This document shows positions 53,598 to 63,386 of a stretch of DNA of 64,000 bases, piece after piece. How positions within the stretch are numbered: position 1 is the stretch's first letter; each line of letters begins with the position of its first letter. Under the pieces are notes generated by a model. That model searched no databases. It was given only the letters and a program-made list of their open reading frames with translations, and was not told the origin of the DNA. Made by a program: the position numbers and the translations under genes. Source of the DNA: Candidatus Izemoplasma sp. (GTDB lineage Bacteria; Bacillota_I; Bacilli_A; Izemoplasmatales; Izemoplasmataceae); the NCBI GenBank assembly GCA_036172455.1, contig JAXKVY010000003.1, positions 124,001 through 188,000 on the forward strand, written 5' to 3'.

Positions 53598-56180
53598 ATG
53601 AAACCAGAACAAATGACACAAGCCACACGCCAAGTGTTTAATAATGCCAATCAATTAGCGCTTGAACATAATCATCAAGAGATAAAAGATATCCATTTAC
53701 TTTTAGCGATGTTAGATGATGAGTCGGCGTTAATACCCAAATTATTACATAATATGAATGCCAATTTAACGGCACTTAAATCAGACGTGAATAAACACAT
53801 TAGACAACTTCCACAAGTCACGGGGACTGATCGTCAACCTTATATGTCTCGCTTTGCGTCACAAATCTTAGTGAATGCCGAAAAACAGATGTCACAGTTT
53901 CAAGATACATACCTTTCTGTTGAACATCTCTTTTTAAGTATGTTAGAGACTAAAGGGACCGATGTCTATACGCTCTTAAAAAATCATAATATTACAAAAG
54001 GGGTCTTTTTAGGCGAACTCAAAAAAGTCAGAGGTAACCAAAAAGTCACCAGTGATTCACCTGAACAAAGTTATGATGCCTTAACAAAATATGGGCGTGA
54101 CTTAGTCGAACTAGCAAGAGAGGGGAAACTCGATCCTGTGATTGGTCGAGATACCGAGATTAGACGGGCAATTCGAATCTTAAGTCGTAGAACAAAAAAT
54201 AACCCAGTCTTAATCGGTGAACCAGGGGTCGGTAAGACCGCTATTGCCGAAGGCTTAGCGCAACGGATTTATCATGAAGATGTTCCAGAAGGATTGAAAG
54301 ATAAAACCATCTTTGCCCTTGATATGGGAAGTTTAATTGCAGGAGCAAAATACCGTGGTGAGTTTGAAGAACGCTTAAAAAGCGTCTTAAATGAAGTCAC
54401 TAAGTCCGATGGACGGATTATTCTCTTTATTGATGAACTCCATACGATTGTTGGCGCAGGCAAAACAGAAGGTGCGATGGATGCCGGGAACTTATTAAAA
54501 CCACTACTTGCTAGAGGAGAACTCCATTGTATTGGCGCAACGACCATCGATGAATACCGGAAGTATATTGAAAAAGACGCAGCTTTAGAACGTCGTTTCC
54601 AACCGTTGATGATTGATCAACCCAATATCGAAGATACGATTAGTATCTTACGTGGGATAAAAGAAAAGTTTGAAATTCATCATGGGGTTAGAATTACAGA
54701 CAATGCCTTAATCGCCGCCGCAACCCTATCTAATAAATATATTAGTGATCGTTTTTTACCGGATAAAGCAATTGACCTCATGGACGAAGCGGCTGCGCTC
54801 ATCAGAACTGAAATCGATTCAATGCCCGCAGAACTCGATCAGTTAAACCGTAAGATTTTACAACTTGAGATTGAGCGTGAAACGCTCAAAAAAGAAAGTG
54901 ATAAAGACTCTAAAGAACGACTCAAACGCATTGAAGAAGAATTATCAAACCAGCAACAAGAGCTATCTCGCTTAAAGGCAACATGGGATAAAGAAAAAGG
55001 ATCAATTGCGCACATCAAAGAACTCAAGGCAGGAATTGACCAAATCAAACGTCAGATTGAAGAAGCAGAAAAAGCGTATGACTTAGAAAAACTTGCCAAA
55101 CTAAAATATGGTGACTTACCTGAAAAGGAAAAAGCGTTAGATGCATTAAGTGAACAGACTGATCATGAACTGTTAAAAGAGGAAGTCACCGAAGAAGAAA
55201 TCGCAGAAATTGTTTCAAAATGGACAGGGATCCCCGTTAGTAAACTCGTTGAAAGTGAACGTGAGAAACTGTTACATTTAGAAGATATCTTACACAAGCG
55301 TGTAATTGGCCAAGATGAGGCTGTTACGTTAGTGAGTGATGCGGTCTTACGTGCCCGTAGTGGATTAAAAGATGCACAAAAACCTATCGGGAGCTTTATT
55401 TTCTTAGGGCCTACCGGAGTGGGGAAAACAGAACTTGCTAAAACATTAACAGAAACACTCTTTGATAGTGAACACAATATGATCCGTATTGATATGAGTG
55501 AATATCAAGAGCGACATACTGTCGCAAGACTTATCGGTGCCCCACCGGGTTATATCGGGCATGATGAAGGTGGCCAACTAACAGAAGCAGTTAGGCGTAA
55601 ACCATACTCAGTGATCCTTTTCGATGAAATCGAAAAGGCCCACCCAGAAGTCTTTAATACCTTATTACAACTCTTAGATGATGGACGGTTAACGGATAGT
55701 AAAGGACGAACTGTTAACTTTAAAAATACGATTGTGATTATGACCAGTAATATCGGTAGCCAACATTTACTCAATGGCATCGATCAAGACGGTAATATTA
55801 CAGACGAAGCCAAAAGTGAGGTTGAAGCATTACTTCATAAACACTTTAAACCTGAATTCTTAAATCGTATTGATGATACCATTTTATTTAAACCACTGAC
55901 TAAAGATGAAATGATTCAGATTATTGAATTATTACTGCATGATTTAGAGTATAAACTAAACGAACAAGATATTACCTTATCAGTGACAGATCGCGCAAAA
56001 GCATTCATTAGAGACGCGTCTTATTCATCAACCTTTGGCGCACGACCTACTAAGCGGTATATTGAGCGTCATATCGAAACCACTGTCGGGAAACACATTA
56101 TTAAAGGTGCGTTAAGTCCCGGTGACACATTAACGATTAACGCGAATGACAATGAATTACTTTATGAGATCACGCAATAA
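53598..56180 (+). CDS. clpB: Disaggregase ClpB
   Basis: AAA+ chaperone of 860 residues that disentangles aggregated proteins with DnaK. An N-terminal repeat domain comes first, then NBD1 with GEPGVGKT (near residue 208), then the ClpB-specific middle coiled coil (about 405-525), then NBD2 with GPTGVGKT (near residue 605), and the sensor-2 motif [10 protein letters not shown] at the end. The middle domain identifies ClpB rather than ClpC/ClpE. It follows hsp20 past a terminator and shares its CIRCE-controlled promoter. A terminator follows. Confidence 0.95.
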   Translation: MKPEQMTQATRQVFNNANQLALEHNHQEIKDIHLLLAMLDDESALIPKLLHNMNANLTALKSDVNKHIRQLPQVTGTDRQPYMSRFASQILVNAEKQMSQFQDTYLSVEHLFLSMLETKGTDVYTLLKNHNITKGVFLGELKKVRGNQKVTSDSPEQSYDALTKYGRDLVELAREGKLDPVIGRDTEIRRAIRILSRRTKNNPVLIGEPGVGKTAIAEGLAQRIYHEDVPEGLKDKTIFALDMGSLIAGAKYRGEFEERLKSVLNEVTKSDGRIILFIDELHTIVGAGKTEGAMDAGNLLKPLLARGELHCIGATTIDEYRKYIEKDAALERRFQPLMIDQPNIEDTISILRGIKEKFEIHHGVRITDNALIAAATLSNKYISDRFLPDKAIDLMDEAAALIRTEIDSMPAELDQLNRKILQLEIERETLKKESDKDSKERLKRIEEELSNQQQELSRLKATWDKEKGSIAHIKELKAGIDQIKRQIEEAEKAYDLEKLAKLKYGDLPEKEKALDALSEQTDHELLKEEVTEEEIAEIVSKWTGIPVSKLVESEREKLLHLEDILHKRVIGQDEAVTLVSDAVLRARSGLKDAQKPIGSFIFLGPTGVGKTELAKTLTETLFDSEHNMIRIDMSEYQERHTVARLIGAPPGYIGHDEGGQLTEAVRRKPYSVILFDEIEKAHPEVFNTLLQLLDDGRLTDSKGRTVNFKNTIVIMTSNIGSQHLLNGIDQDGNITDEAKSEVEALLHKHFKPEFLNRIDDTILFKPLTKDEMIQIIELLLHDLEYKLNEQDITLSVTDRAKAFIRDASYSSTFGARPTKRYIERHIETTVGKHIIKGALSPGDTLTINANDNELLYEITQ

Positions 56181-56192
56181 TGATTAACTTAG

Positions 56193-56227
56193 AAGTCAAA
56201 CAGACTGAATCTGTTTGACTTTTTTTG
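56193..56227 (+). terminator. Terminator of clpB
   Basis: AAGTCAAACAGA and TCTGTTTGACTT form a 12-base stem with a 5-base loop, then TTTTTT. Confidence 0.93.
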
Positions 56228-56250
56228 TCAATTACAATAAAAACCTTTAC

Positions 56251-56267
56251 ATGTTAAATGATAACAT
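56251..56267. promoter_or_regulatory. Inverted repeat upstream of pflB
   Basis: ATGTTA-AATGA-TAACAT, perfect 6-base arms with a 5-base spacer, in the 117-base leader of pflB. It resembles the TTGTTAA/TTAACAA core of Rex sites but has a different spacer. Could bind an anaerobic or redox regulator. Confidence 0.5.
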
Positions 56268-56343
56268 TTACCTGTTAGAACGAATTGAAGGAAAGACTGC
56301 TTTTATATTACACTATAGGTATAAAAGGTATGGAGTTGAGTGT

Positions 56344-58110
56344 ATGTTTAAACAGTGGAAAGCATTTAAAGGGGATACGTGGCAAAAAACCCCTAATGTA
56401 CGTGACTTTATTCAAGCGAATTATAATCCTTATTATGGAGATGACTCTTTTTTAGAAGATGCGAGCGCGGCAAATAAGGCGTTATGGTCGCTCATTTTAG
56501 AAGAACTTGAAATTGAAAAACATAAAGGTGTAAGAGATATGGATACATCTATTATCTCTACCATCACCTCACATAAACCAGGATATATAAACAAAGACGA
56601 TGAAATCATAGTCGGTCTTCAGACCGACAAAGTGTTAAAACGGTCTTTCCAACCGAATGGTGGGATTAGAGTAGCCGTCGCCGCCGCAAAAGAATATGGC
56701 TATGACATTGATCCTGACATCGTCGATATTTTTAACAGCTATCGTAAAACACATAATCAAGGGGTATTTGATGCCTACACGAAAGAGATGTTAAATGCGC
56801 GTAAAAGTGGGATTATCTCAGGATTGCCTGATGCTTATGGACGTGGTCGTATTATTGGTGACTATAGACGTGTGGCGTTATATGGTGTTGACTTTTTAAT
56901 CAATCACAAACAAGCGCAATTAAAAAACGATACCAAAACGATGACTGAAGACGCAATACGACTTCGTGAAGAACTCACAGAACAAATGCATGCCCTAAAT
57001 GAACTCAAAGAAATGGCACTTAGTTATGGTTTTGATATCAGTGAACCAGCAAGTAATGCTAAAGAAGCCATTCAATGGACGTATTTTGCCTACCTAGCGG
57101 CGATTAAAGAACAAAATGGTGCGGCTATGTCTTTAGGACGTGTATCGACCTTTTTAGATATTTATATTACCAAAGAGTTAACTGAAGGGACCATCACAGA
57201 ATTTGAAGCCCAAGAACTGATTGATCAATTTGTGATGAAATTACGATTGGTCCGTTTCGCAAGAACACATGCTTATAATGAACTCTTTACCGGAGACCCA
57301 ACTTGGGTCACTGAATCCATTGGCGGGATGGGACTTGATGGCAGACCCTTAGTTACCAAAACATCCTATCGGGTTTTACATACATTATATAACTTAGGGT
57401 CTGCGCCAGAACCTAACTTAACAGTGCTTTGGTCCGATGACTTGCCGGATAACTTTAAATCCTATTGTGCGAAGGTATCAATCGATACCTCGTCGATTCA
57501 ATATGAAAATGATCAATTAATGCGCAACGCGCATGGGGATGATTATGGGATTGCCTGTTGTGTGTCTCCAATGGAACTAGGTAAAGAAATGCAATTTTTT
57601 GGCGCACGTGCTAATTTAGCCAAAGCATTACTATATGCGATTAATGGTGGGGTTGATGAAAAAACAGGCAAACAAGTAGGGCCTAAAATTGCTCCAATCA
57701 CCAGTGATATTTTAACCTATGAAGACGTCATGACAAATTATGATCTAATCACAGATTGGCTCGCAGAACTGTATGTCAATACATTAAATGTGATTCATTA
57801 TATGCATGATAAATATGCTTACGAACGTATTCAACTTGCCTTACATGATAAACATGTTAAACGGTATTTCGCCACAGGAATTGCGGGATTAAGTGTTGTG
57901 GCTGATAGTTTATCAGCCATCAAATACGCAAACGTTCATGTCATAAGAGATAAGAAGACAGGTCTCGCAAAAGATTATGAGATTGATGGCGAGTATCCAA
58001 TGTATGGGAATAACGATGAACACGTTGATACAATCGCTTGTGAAATTGTTGAGAACTTTATGACAAATTACGACAACTTCATACATACCGTGATGCTATC
58101 CCGACAATGA
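56344..58110 (+). CDS. pflB: Pyruvate formate-lyase, N-terminal and cysteine part (split gene)
   Basis: 588 residues from the ATG at 56344, behind GGAG; the longer in-frame ORF upstream has no ribosome site. The active-site pair of cysteines is in [20 protein letters not shown] (near residues 404-405), and [17 protein letters not shown] is a typical PFL block. The frame ends HTVMLSRQ then TGA. Homology to PFL continues in the next frame from about 58086 ([13 protein letters not shown]), so one base is missing around 58084. Repaired, the protein would be 742 residues, the usual PflB size. This part lacks the glycyl radical. Confidence 0.88.
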   Translation: MFKQWKAFKGDTWQKTPNVRDFIQANYNPYYGDDSFLEDASAANKALWSLILEELEIEKHKGVRDMDTSIISTITSHKPGYINKDDEIIVGLQTDKVLKRSFQPNGGIRVAVAAAKEYGYDIDPDIVDIFNSYRKTHNQGVFDAYTKEMLNARKSGIISGLPDAYGRGRIIGDYRRVALYGVDFLINHKQAQLKNDTKTMTEDAIRLREELTEQMHALNELKEMALSYGFDISEPASNAKEAIQWTYFAYLAAIKEQNGAAMSLGRVSTFLDIYITKELTEGTITEFEAQELIDQFVMKLRLVRFARTHAYNELFTGDPTWVTESIGGMGLDGRPLVTKTSYRVLHTLYNLGSAPEPNLTVLWSDDLPDNFKSYCAKVSIDTSSIQYENDQLMRNAHGDDYGIACCVSPMELGKEMQFFGARANLAKALLYAINGGVDEKTGKQVGPKIAPITSDILTYEDVMTNYDLITDWLAELYVNTLNVIHYMHDKYAYERIQLALHDKHVKRYFATGIAGLSVVADSLSAIKYANVHVIRDKKTGLAKDYEIDGEYPMYGNNDEHVDTIACEIVENFMTNYDNFIHTVMLSRQ

Positions 58111-58571
58111 GTATCTTAACGATTACATCCAATGTTGTGTATGGGAAAAAGACGGGGAGTACACCCGATGGTAGAAAAGCCGATGAACCATTTGCCCCAG
58201 GGGCAAACCCAATGCATGGGCGTGATCGTAACGGCGCTTTAGCGTCACTATCTAGTGTCGCAAAACTGCCATATGAGCATGCACAAGATGGGATTAGTTA
58301 TACTTTTAGTATTACACCTGATGCTTTAGGAAAAGGAATGGAGCGTAAACAGACTAATCTAGTCGGTCTTTTGGACGGGTATTTCTTAAAAGGCGGACAT
58401 CACGTTAACGTGAATGTCTTTAAACGGGAATTATTAATTGATGCGATGCGACATCCCGAACGGTATCCGCAATTAACCATTCGTGTATCAGGCTATGCGG
58501 TAAACTTTGTGAAACTAACTGAAGAACAACAACTCGATGTGATTAACCGAACCATTCATAAAGGTGTGTAA
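58107..58571 (+). CDS. pflB: Pyruvate formate-lyase, C-terminal glycyl-radical part (split gene)
   Basis: 154 residues in the frame that continues PFL homology: [40 protein letters not shown] and the radical loop RVSGYAVNF (Gly near residue 128). The ATG overlaps the TGA of the first part (ATGA), so reinitiation could make it as a separate chain, comparable to the free YfiD/GrcA radical domain that can repair PFL. No Shine-Dalgarno sequence precedes it. It could instead be a frameshift mutation or a sequencing indel. Confidence 0.82.
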   Translation: MSILTITSNVVYGKKTGSTPDGRKADEPFAPGANPMHGRDRNGALASLSSVAKLPYEHAQDGISYTFSITPDALGKGMERKQTNLVGLLDGYFLKGGHHVNVNVFKRELLIDAMRHPERYPQLTIRVSGYAVNFVKLTEEQQLDVINRTIHKGV

Positions 58572-59300
58572 ATGACACTTAACGTTCATTCAATTGAATC
58601 GTTCGGGACAGTCGATGGACCGGGGATCCGGTTTGTCATTTTTACACAAGGGTGTCATATGCGATGCCTTTATTGTCATAACCCAGATACATGGGAGATG
58701 AATCAAGGAACAGAGATGTCGATTGATTCGTTATTAGACCAAATTGATGATTTAAAAGTCTTCTTAAAAACGGGCGGTGTAACAGTCTCTGGTGGCGAAC
58801 CATTACTTCAAGCAAAGTCAATCATTCCTTTATTTAAAGCATTACAAGAACGCGGGATACATACCTGTCTTGATACTGCTGGGTTTGTTGACTTAACAGA
58901 GGATGTAAAAACATTATTATCGTATACTGATTTAGTGATGATTGATATTAAGCATATGGATGATGACTTGCATCGAGATTTAACGGGCGTAAGTCATTCA
59001 CGTACGTTAAGTCTGTGTCGCTATCTAGATCAAGAAAACATTCCGATTTGGGTGCGCCATGTCTTACTCCCATCGGTGAACGATAGTATAACGGACTTAA
59101 AGGCATTAAAAGATTTTTTAGATTCGTTAGATAGTTTGGTAAAAGTAGAAGTCTTACCCTACCATACATTAGGTAAAGTTAAATGGGAAGCCTTAGGCTA
59201 CCCATATTTACTCAACCATATAACACCACCTTCTAAATCTAGAATAAAAGAAGTAAAAGCGTATTTACGAAAAAATTTAACACCGCATGATGACTATTAG
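58572..59300 (+). CDS. pflA: Pyruvate formate-lyase activating enzyme
   Basis: Radical SAM enzyme of 242 residues that installs the glycyl radical. The cluster motif CHMRCLYC is near residues 29-36. GGVTVSGGEPLLQ and HTCLDTAGFVDL follow, both typical of the family. It starts right after the stop of the PFL C-terminal part. An intact activase argues that PFL is still used. Confidence 0.95.
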   Translation: MTLNVHSIESFGTVDGPGIRFVIFTQGCHMRCLYCHNPDTWEMNQGTEMSIDSLLDQIDDLKVFLKTGGVTVSGGEPLLQAKSIIPLFKALQERGIHTCLDTAGFVDLTEDVKTLLSYTDLVMIDIKHMDDDLHRDLTGVSHSRTLSLCRYLDQENIPIWVRHVLLPSVNDSITDLKALKDFLDSLDSLVKVEVLPYHTLGKVKWEALGYPYLLNHITPPSKSRIKEVKAYLRKNLTPHDDY

Positions 59301-59391
59301 GGTTTCATAGCGTTTAAGACATATATGAAAATGTTTTTCTATTTTGTTTTTTATCGGTTTACGGTATAATAATAGTAGAGGTGAAAAGAAA

Positions 59392-59595
59392 ATGAAAAAG
59401 AATGTCGGTAGTTTAGATGCAAAAATTCGTTATGGTGTAGGGATTATCTTTATTATTTTAAGTTTCTTCTTTCAACCATTTTGGCTATTTCTAGTATTAG
59501 GTGTCATTAGTTTTGCCACAGCATATTTCCATACGTGTGGGCTTTACAAATTATTTGGTGTGAATACATGCCAAGTTGACACAGAAGAAGAGTAA
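59392..59595 (+). CDS. DUF2892 membrane protein
   Basis: 67 residues from the ATG at 59392, behind AGAGGTGAAAAG. MKKNVGSLDAKIRYGVGIIF is the DUF2892 start; a second helix and the short C-terminal THTCGLYKLFGVNTC follow. Function unknown. A -10-like TATAAT at 59365-59370 precedes it. Confidence 0.85.
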   Translation: MKKNVGSLDAKIRYGVGIIFIILSFFFQPFWLFLVLGVISFATAYFHTCGLYKLFGVNTCQVDTEEE

Positions 59596-59601
59596 CGACA
59601 A

Positions 59602-59637
59602 AAAAACTTCAACATTTTTCTTGTTGAAGTTTTTTTT
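59602..59637 (+). terminator. Terminator of the DUF2892 gene
   Basis: AAAAACTTCAACA and TGTTGAAGTTTTT form a 13-base stem with a 7-base loop, then T. Confidence 0.92.
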
Positions 59638-59686
59638 ATGCCTGTTATAGTGTATAATACTAGATGTATTTCTACGGGGTGAGAAC

Positions 59687-60481
59687 ATGAGACAAGCAAA
59701 AGTATTAATACCAATCGGATTGGTATTTATTGTATCCATTATATTAATGTCTATTTTTAGTAATGAAGAAAGAGACATTATTATCAATCAAGCATATTGT
59801 GAAGAATATCCCGATATGCTTGTTTGTACAGAAACATCTGTGAGTGAGTTTGAGGTGGTTGAAGATATCTTTCAAGCATTGCTCATTGAAGGTGATGGTG
59901 TCATTGATGAAAGTTTTTGTGATAATCACTTTTATGGTAAAGTGAAAAGTTATTGCTTAAATGAAAATATTGAGATATTACCACATGATTTTTATAGACT
60001 CTCGAGTACCATTGGGGTTATTCCAAAAGATAATGGCAAATATACCATAACCACACAATATTATAATGAAGCACCAGGATATGAGTTCCATATTAGTTTA
60101 ACAGTAGTCGATGGGATTTATCAGTTTTCTGGCTTAAGCTATGCTGAAGCAAGTGCTCCTACTGAATTAGACCTAACTGAAGAAACACTAAAAACCGTGT
60201 TTGAAGATATCATAAATGATTATGCGGCTAGAGACAGATGTCAAGAATACTTTATTGAAGAGGCGTATTATGACTGTAAAGAAAATCCAGAAGCGATTCT
60301 GCCACTTTCAGTTGTACCATCAAATTACACCATCACACAACTCGAACTGAATAGCTACTTATATGAATTTGATGATTTAGTTGACAATATAAGTTACAGC
60401 ATCGTTTTGAATTACAAAGCAGTCGATGGCATTGTCCGTATAAATAACGTAATAGTCGAAAGTGCCACCATAACTGAATAA
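59687..60481 (+). CDS. Membrane-anchored secreted protein, unknown
   Basis: 264 residues. One N-terminal helix (VLIPIGLVFIVSIILMSIF) without a lipobox, then a soluble acidic domain with several cysteines (AYCEEYPDMLVC, FCDNHFYGKVKSYCL, RCQEYFIEEAYYDC). Two halves look related: a Cys-rich stretch followed by a beta-rich stretch ending FSGLSYAE/RINNVIVES. No family recognised. Paired Cys suggest disulphides outside the cell. Confidence 0.65.
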   Translation: MRQAKVLIPIGLVFIVSIILMSIFSNEERDIIINQAYCEEYPDMLVCTETSVSEFEVVEDIFQALLIEGDGVIDESFCDNHFYGKVKSYCLNENIEILPHDFYRLSSTIGVIPKDNGKYTITTQYYNEAPGYEFHISLTVVDGIYQFSGLSYAEASAPTELDLTEETLKTVFEDIINDYAARDRCQEYFIEEAYYDCKENPEAILPLSVVPSNYTITQLELNSYLYEFDDLVDNISYSIVLNYKAVDGIVRINNVIVESATITE

Positions 60482-60590
60482 TGTAATAAAAAGGTTGCTT
60501 GAAAAAATCCCCTTATGCCATTATACTACATATAAGAAAAAGGAAACCATTCTGTGTGTGATCAATAAAAGCAAAAGGGGAGCAAATAAG

Positions 60591-60758
60591 ATGGGGAATT
60601 GTGATGCTATTTTAACAAGCAATGATGTTGAGAAAATGGAATATTATTTAGAGTATGTAAAGATTTTGATTGTTTTTTTTGAAAAGCGTGATACGATAGT
60701 TAAAGAGTTATATCACGAAAAAGAGATGTTAGAAAAACAATTAGCTAAACTAAAATGA
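60591..60758 (+). CDS. Small protein with helical C-terminus, unknown
   Basis: 55 residues from the ATG at 60591, preceded by AAGGGGAGCAAATAAG; the longer ORF from 60495 lacks a ribosome site. The centre is ILTSNDVEKMEYYLEYVKIL, and the end is a charged helix (KELYHEKEMLEKQLAKLK). No signal peptide. A strong hairpin follows the stop. Real gene likely, function unknown. Confidence 0.55.
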   Translation: MGNCDAILTSNDVEKMEYYLEYVKILIVFFEKRDTIVKELYHEKEMLEKQLAKLK

Positions 60759-60783
60759 TGATATCATTTATATCATCATTTTC
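60753..60783 (+). terminator. Terminator of the small gene
   Basis: AAATGATGATAT and ATATCATCATTT form a 12-base stem with a CATTT loop, then T. Confidence 0.85.
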
Positions 60784-60866
60784 TAATGTTACCTTGTGTT
60801 TGCATTTTACAACAAAAATTAGTATAATTTTTACAAGGTAAAAGTATAATTTACAGGAGACATAAT

Positions 60867-61916
60867 ATGAAACGATTACTTATAGTGAGTTTGTTATCTA
60901 CACTAAGCATCTTAACAGGATGTAACAACCCAGACAACTACCTGGATTACCATCAAGATTATATGAATAATCTTGATGCTTATACCATTCTCTATACGGA
61001 GACCAAAGGGTCCTTAGAGAATACAGAAGTTACCAATAAATATGTCTATGTCGATAATGATCATGAGATGTGGCGTATTAGTGATGTCTATAGTGAAGAT
61101 TTAAACTATACAAATGGTGATATTATTTTTACAAAAAATAATGGTTCGTATTTTCAATACGTCTATGATGAACAATGGTTAAAGTATGAACGTGATGCAT
61201 CAGTTGAAGTGACGAAATTCTTTGAGCAACCATTTTATGATTATGTTAAACATGGAACGATGACTAATAATAATACTGAATTAGTCTTTGAACATGATGT
61301 CTTGTTAGGTGACTTAGACCCATCAAAATATTATGATATATTTGGCATTGAGATCCCAACGACTTATCATAATTACCCGGTAAGATTAGTAGCAACATAC
61401 AATACTGAAGATGATGTGTTTACATCTTTCAAAATAGACTTTACAGAGATCTATGAAGCATGGTTGTCTGATATTAATCAGAGTATGCCATCAGTCACAT
61501 GGGAAATTGATATCGCTTATGATATGGATATGAATGCGTTTGCGTTATCATTGCCACAAGCGATTAACGATGATCATGCTAATAATATGAATCCATTTAA
61601 TTTTATAAAAGTTGTAACGACAGATTCTTTTGAGTTTATTGAGGGTATCTTAAACTATGGCTCTGATATTGATTTGCTTGGTGTTCATATTGATCGAACA
61701 GATCGGTATCAATTAAGTCTACGAGAACTCACGGTACCAACAAACTTAATTGTAAAAATTTATGATGAAAATATGAATGTCATCGAAGAAATTCTTTTTG
61801 AAGATAACGATACCTCGACTTACTATAATCTACCAAAAGGAGATTATTATGTAGGGATTACATCAAACGATGAAAAAGAAGATGTGTATTATAAAATACT
61901 TTTTCAATCGCATTAA
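60867..61916 (+). CDS. Lipoprotein, unknown
   Basis: 349 residues. The signal peptide MKRLLIVSLLSTLSILTGC ends with the lipidated Cys at residue 19. The mature part is acidic and rich in Tyr, Asn and Asp. The C-terminal 80 residues look like a beta-sandwich (YQLSLRELTVPTNLIVKIYD, then YNLPKGDYYVGITS), like bacterial pre-peptidase C-terminal domains. Starts behind ACAGGAGACATAAT. It may belong to the surface polysaccharide region that follows. Confidence 0.7.
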   Translation: MKRLLIVSLLSTLSILTGCNNPDNYLDYHQDYMNNLDAYTILYTETKGSLENTEVTNKYVYVDNDHEMWRISDVYSEDLNYTNGDIIFTKNNGSYFQYVYDEQWLKYERDASVEVTKFFEQPFYDYVKHGTMTNNNTELVFEHDVLLGDLDPSKYYDIFGIEIPTTYHNYPVRLVATYNTEDDVFTSFKIDFTEIYEAWLSDINQSMPSVTWEIDIAYDMDMNAFALSLPQAINDDHANNMNPFNFIKVVTTDSFEFIEGILNYGSDIDLLGVHIDRTDRYQLSLRELTVPTNLIVKIYDENMNVIEEILFEDNDTSTYYNLPKGDYYVGITSNDEKEDVYYKILFQSH

Positions 61917-61999
61917 AAATTTTAAAAGCAGTATCTTTTTAACGTGTTTTACGGTATAATAAAAAACGTATTTATCAGATACCTATAGGAGGCTTACAA

Positions 62000-63337
62000 A
62001 TGGAAAGAATGGAACAAGAATATGATGAAATTAGTTTAAAAGAACTCATTGAAGTGATATGGAATCGGAAAATTTTTATCGCAATTGTGACAGTCATTTT
62101 TGCGATATTCGCTTTTATTGGTGGAACAGTCTATAATAACTTAGAATCAGAAGTTGGTACCATCGTGACGATGCAATGGAATGGGGTTTCATCAGGTGAA
62201 TATCCTGATGGTACACGATTTGACTATAGTGAAGCAATTGAACCGTATGTTATCACATTAGCCATCGAAGAAGTGGGTATGGAATTAACAACTAATGATG
62301 TCCGTAACAACTTAACAATTCAACCGATTGTACCAGGGAATGTTTTAGCATCGATTCAAAAATCCATTGAAGAAGGTGGCGAACCCATCACCTATTATGC
62401 TTCTAATTATAAATTATTGTTAAACAATGGTAATTTAACCATCAGTGTGGAACAAGCAAGAATATTATTAAATGAAATTATTGATCAATTTAGAATAGAT
62501 TTTGAACGGAAATATATTAATCAGGCCACAGTTTATAATTTTACAAATCAAGATATTGACTCATATGACTATTTAGAGGCGTACGACATTTTAGATACGC
62601 AAGCAACATTAATAACAAACGCCATGAATGCGCGTGAAGATAGTGGATTTACATCACCAACACTAGGCATTACCTTTGGTGATTTAGTCGTCCGTACAAA
62701 CTTAGTTGAACGTATTGAACTCAATCAAGTTGTGTCACGGGTGAATTCCTATTTGTTAACCAAAGATGTTGATTTCTTAATCACAAACTACAATTATAAA
62801 ATTGAAACGCTTCAATTAGAATTAGATAAAGCCATTCTAAAAGAAGCCGATGCACAGGTTATGATTGATAACTATCAAGGCAGCACACAAACCATTTTAA
62901 TTCCAGGTATGTCAGATACAGACTCATTAGAGTTTGATACGTACTATAATACATTACTAGAAACACAAATTTCTTTACAACAACAAATTGCTGATTTAAC
63001 AGAAGATATTGCTTACTATGAACTTCAAATTGATCGACTCAATGGTGATGATCCTAACTTTGTTGTTACAGAAGCAAAACAAGCTGAAGAAGCACAAAAA
63101 GTAGAAGAAAACTTGCAATTAGCAGATGATAAATTAAGTTTAATCGTTAATGATGCGAATATCATCTTAGCAGAATACAATGAATATTTAACCAGTAACA
63201 TTATTAAACCATTAATGGCACCAGAATATCAACCAAGCGCAAATGTATTACTCTATACTGCGATTGGATTAGTACTTGGTGGCATGGTTGGTGTTGGTGC
63301 CGTTTTAGGAAAACATTTTTGGAATCAAGCTGAATAA
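62000..63337 (+). CDS. Wzz-type chain-length determinant protein
   Basis: 445 residues. Two membrane helices, one near 29-47 (IFIAIVTVIFAIFAFIGGTV) and one near the C-terminus (LLYTAIGLVLGGMVGVGAVL), flank a long helical extracytoplasmic region, the arrangement of Wzz/Cap polysaccharide copolymerases. The N-terminal ISLKELIEVIWNRK is the usual start. It opens the exopolysaccharide locus that continues past the window end. A -10-like TATAAT lies at 61955-61960. Confidence 0.88.
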   Translation: MERMEQEYDEISLKELIEVIWNRKIFIAIVTVIFAIFAFIGGTVYNNLESEVGTIVTMQWNGVSSGEYPDGTRFDYSEAIEPYVITLAIEEVGMELTTNDVRNNLTIQPIVPGNVLASIQKSIEEGGEPITYYASNYKLLLNNGNLTISVEQARILLNEIIDQFRIDFERKYINQATVYNFTNQDIDSYDYLEAYDILDTQATLITNAMNAREDSGFTSPTLGITFGDLVVRTNLVERIELNQVVSRVNSYLLTKDVDFLITNYNYKIETLQLELDKAILKEADAQVMIDNYQGSTQTILIPGMSDTDSLEFDTYYNTLLETQISLQQQIADLTEDIAYYELQIDRLNGDDPNFVVTEAKQAEEAQKVEENLQLADDKLSLIVNDANIILAEYNEYLTSNIIKPLMAPEYQPSANVLLYTAIGLVLGGMVGVGAVLGKHFWNQAE

Positions 63338-63361
63338 TATTATAACTAGGGGAGTTATAAT

Positions 63362-63385
63362 ATGAATCATGACTGGGGGAATTAG
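63362..63385 (+). CDS. Possible 7-codon leader peptide
   Basis: ATG AAT CAT GAC TGG GGG AAT TAG behind GGGGAGTTATAAT, a strong ribosome site at proper spacing. It ends one base before the GTG of the CapD-type gene. It could couple translation of that gene, or be accidental. Confidence 0.35.
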   Translation: MNHDWGN

Positions 63386-63386
63386 T

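Noticed and set aside
56215-56343. 43-residue N-terminal extension of pyruvate formate-lyase
   Set aside because: It overlaps the clpB terminator and the upstream palindrome and lacks a ribosome site. The normal start is at 56344.
60495-60590. N-terminal extension of the small protein at 60591
   Set aside because: It starts at a TTG without a ribosome site, while the ATG at 60591 has a strong one.
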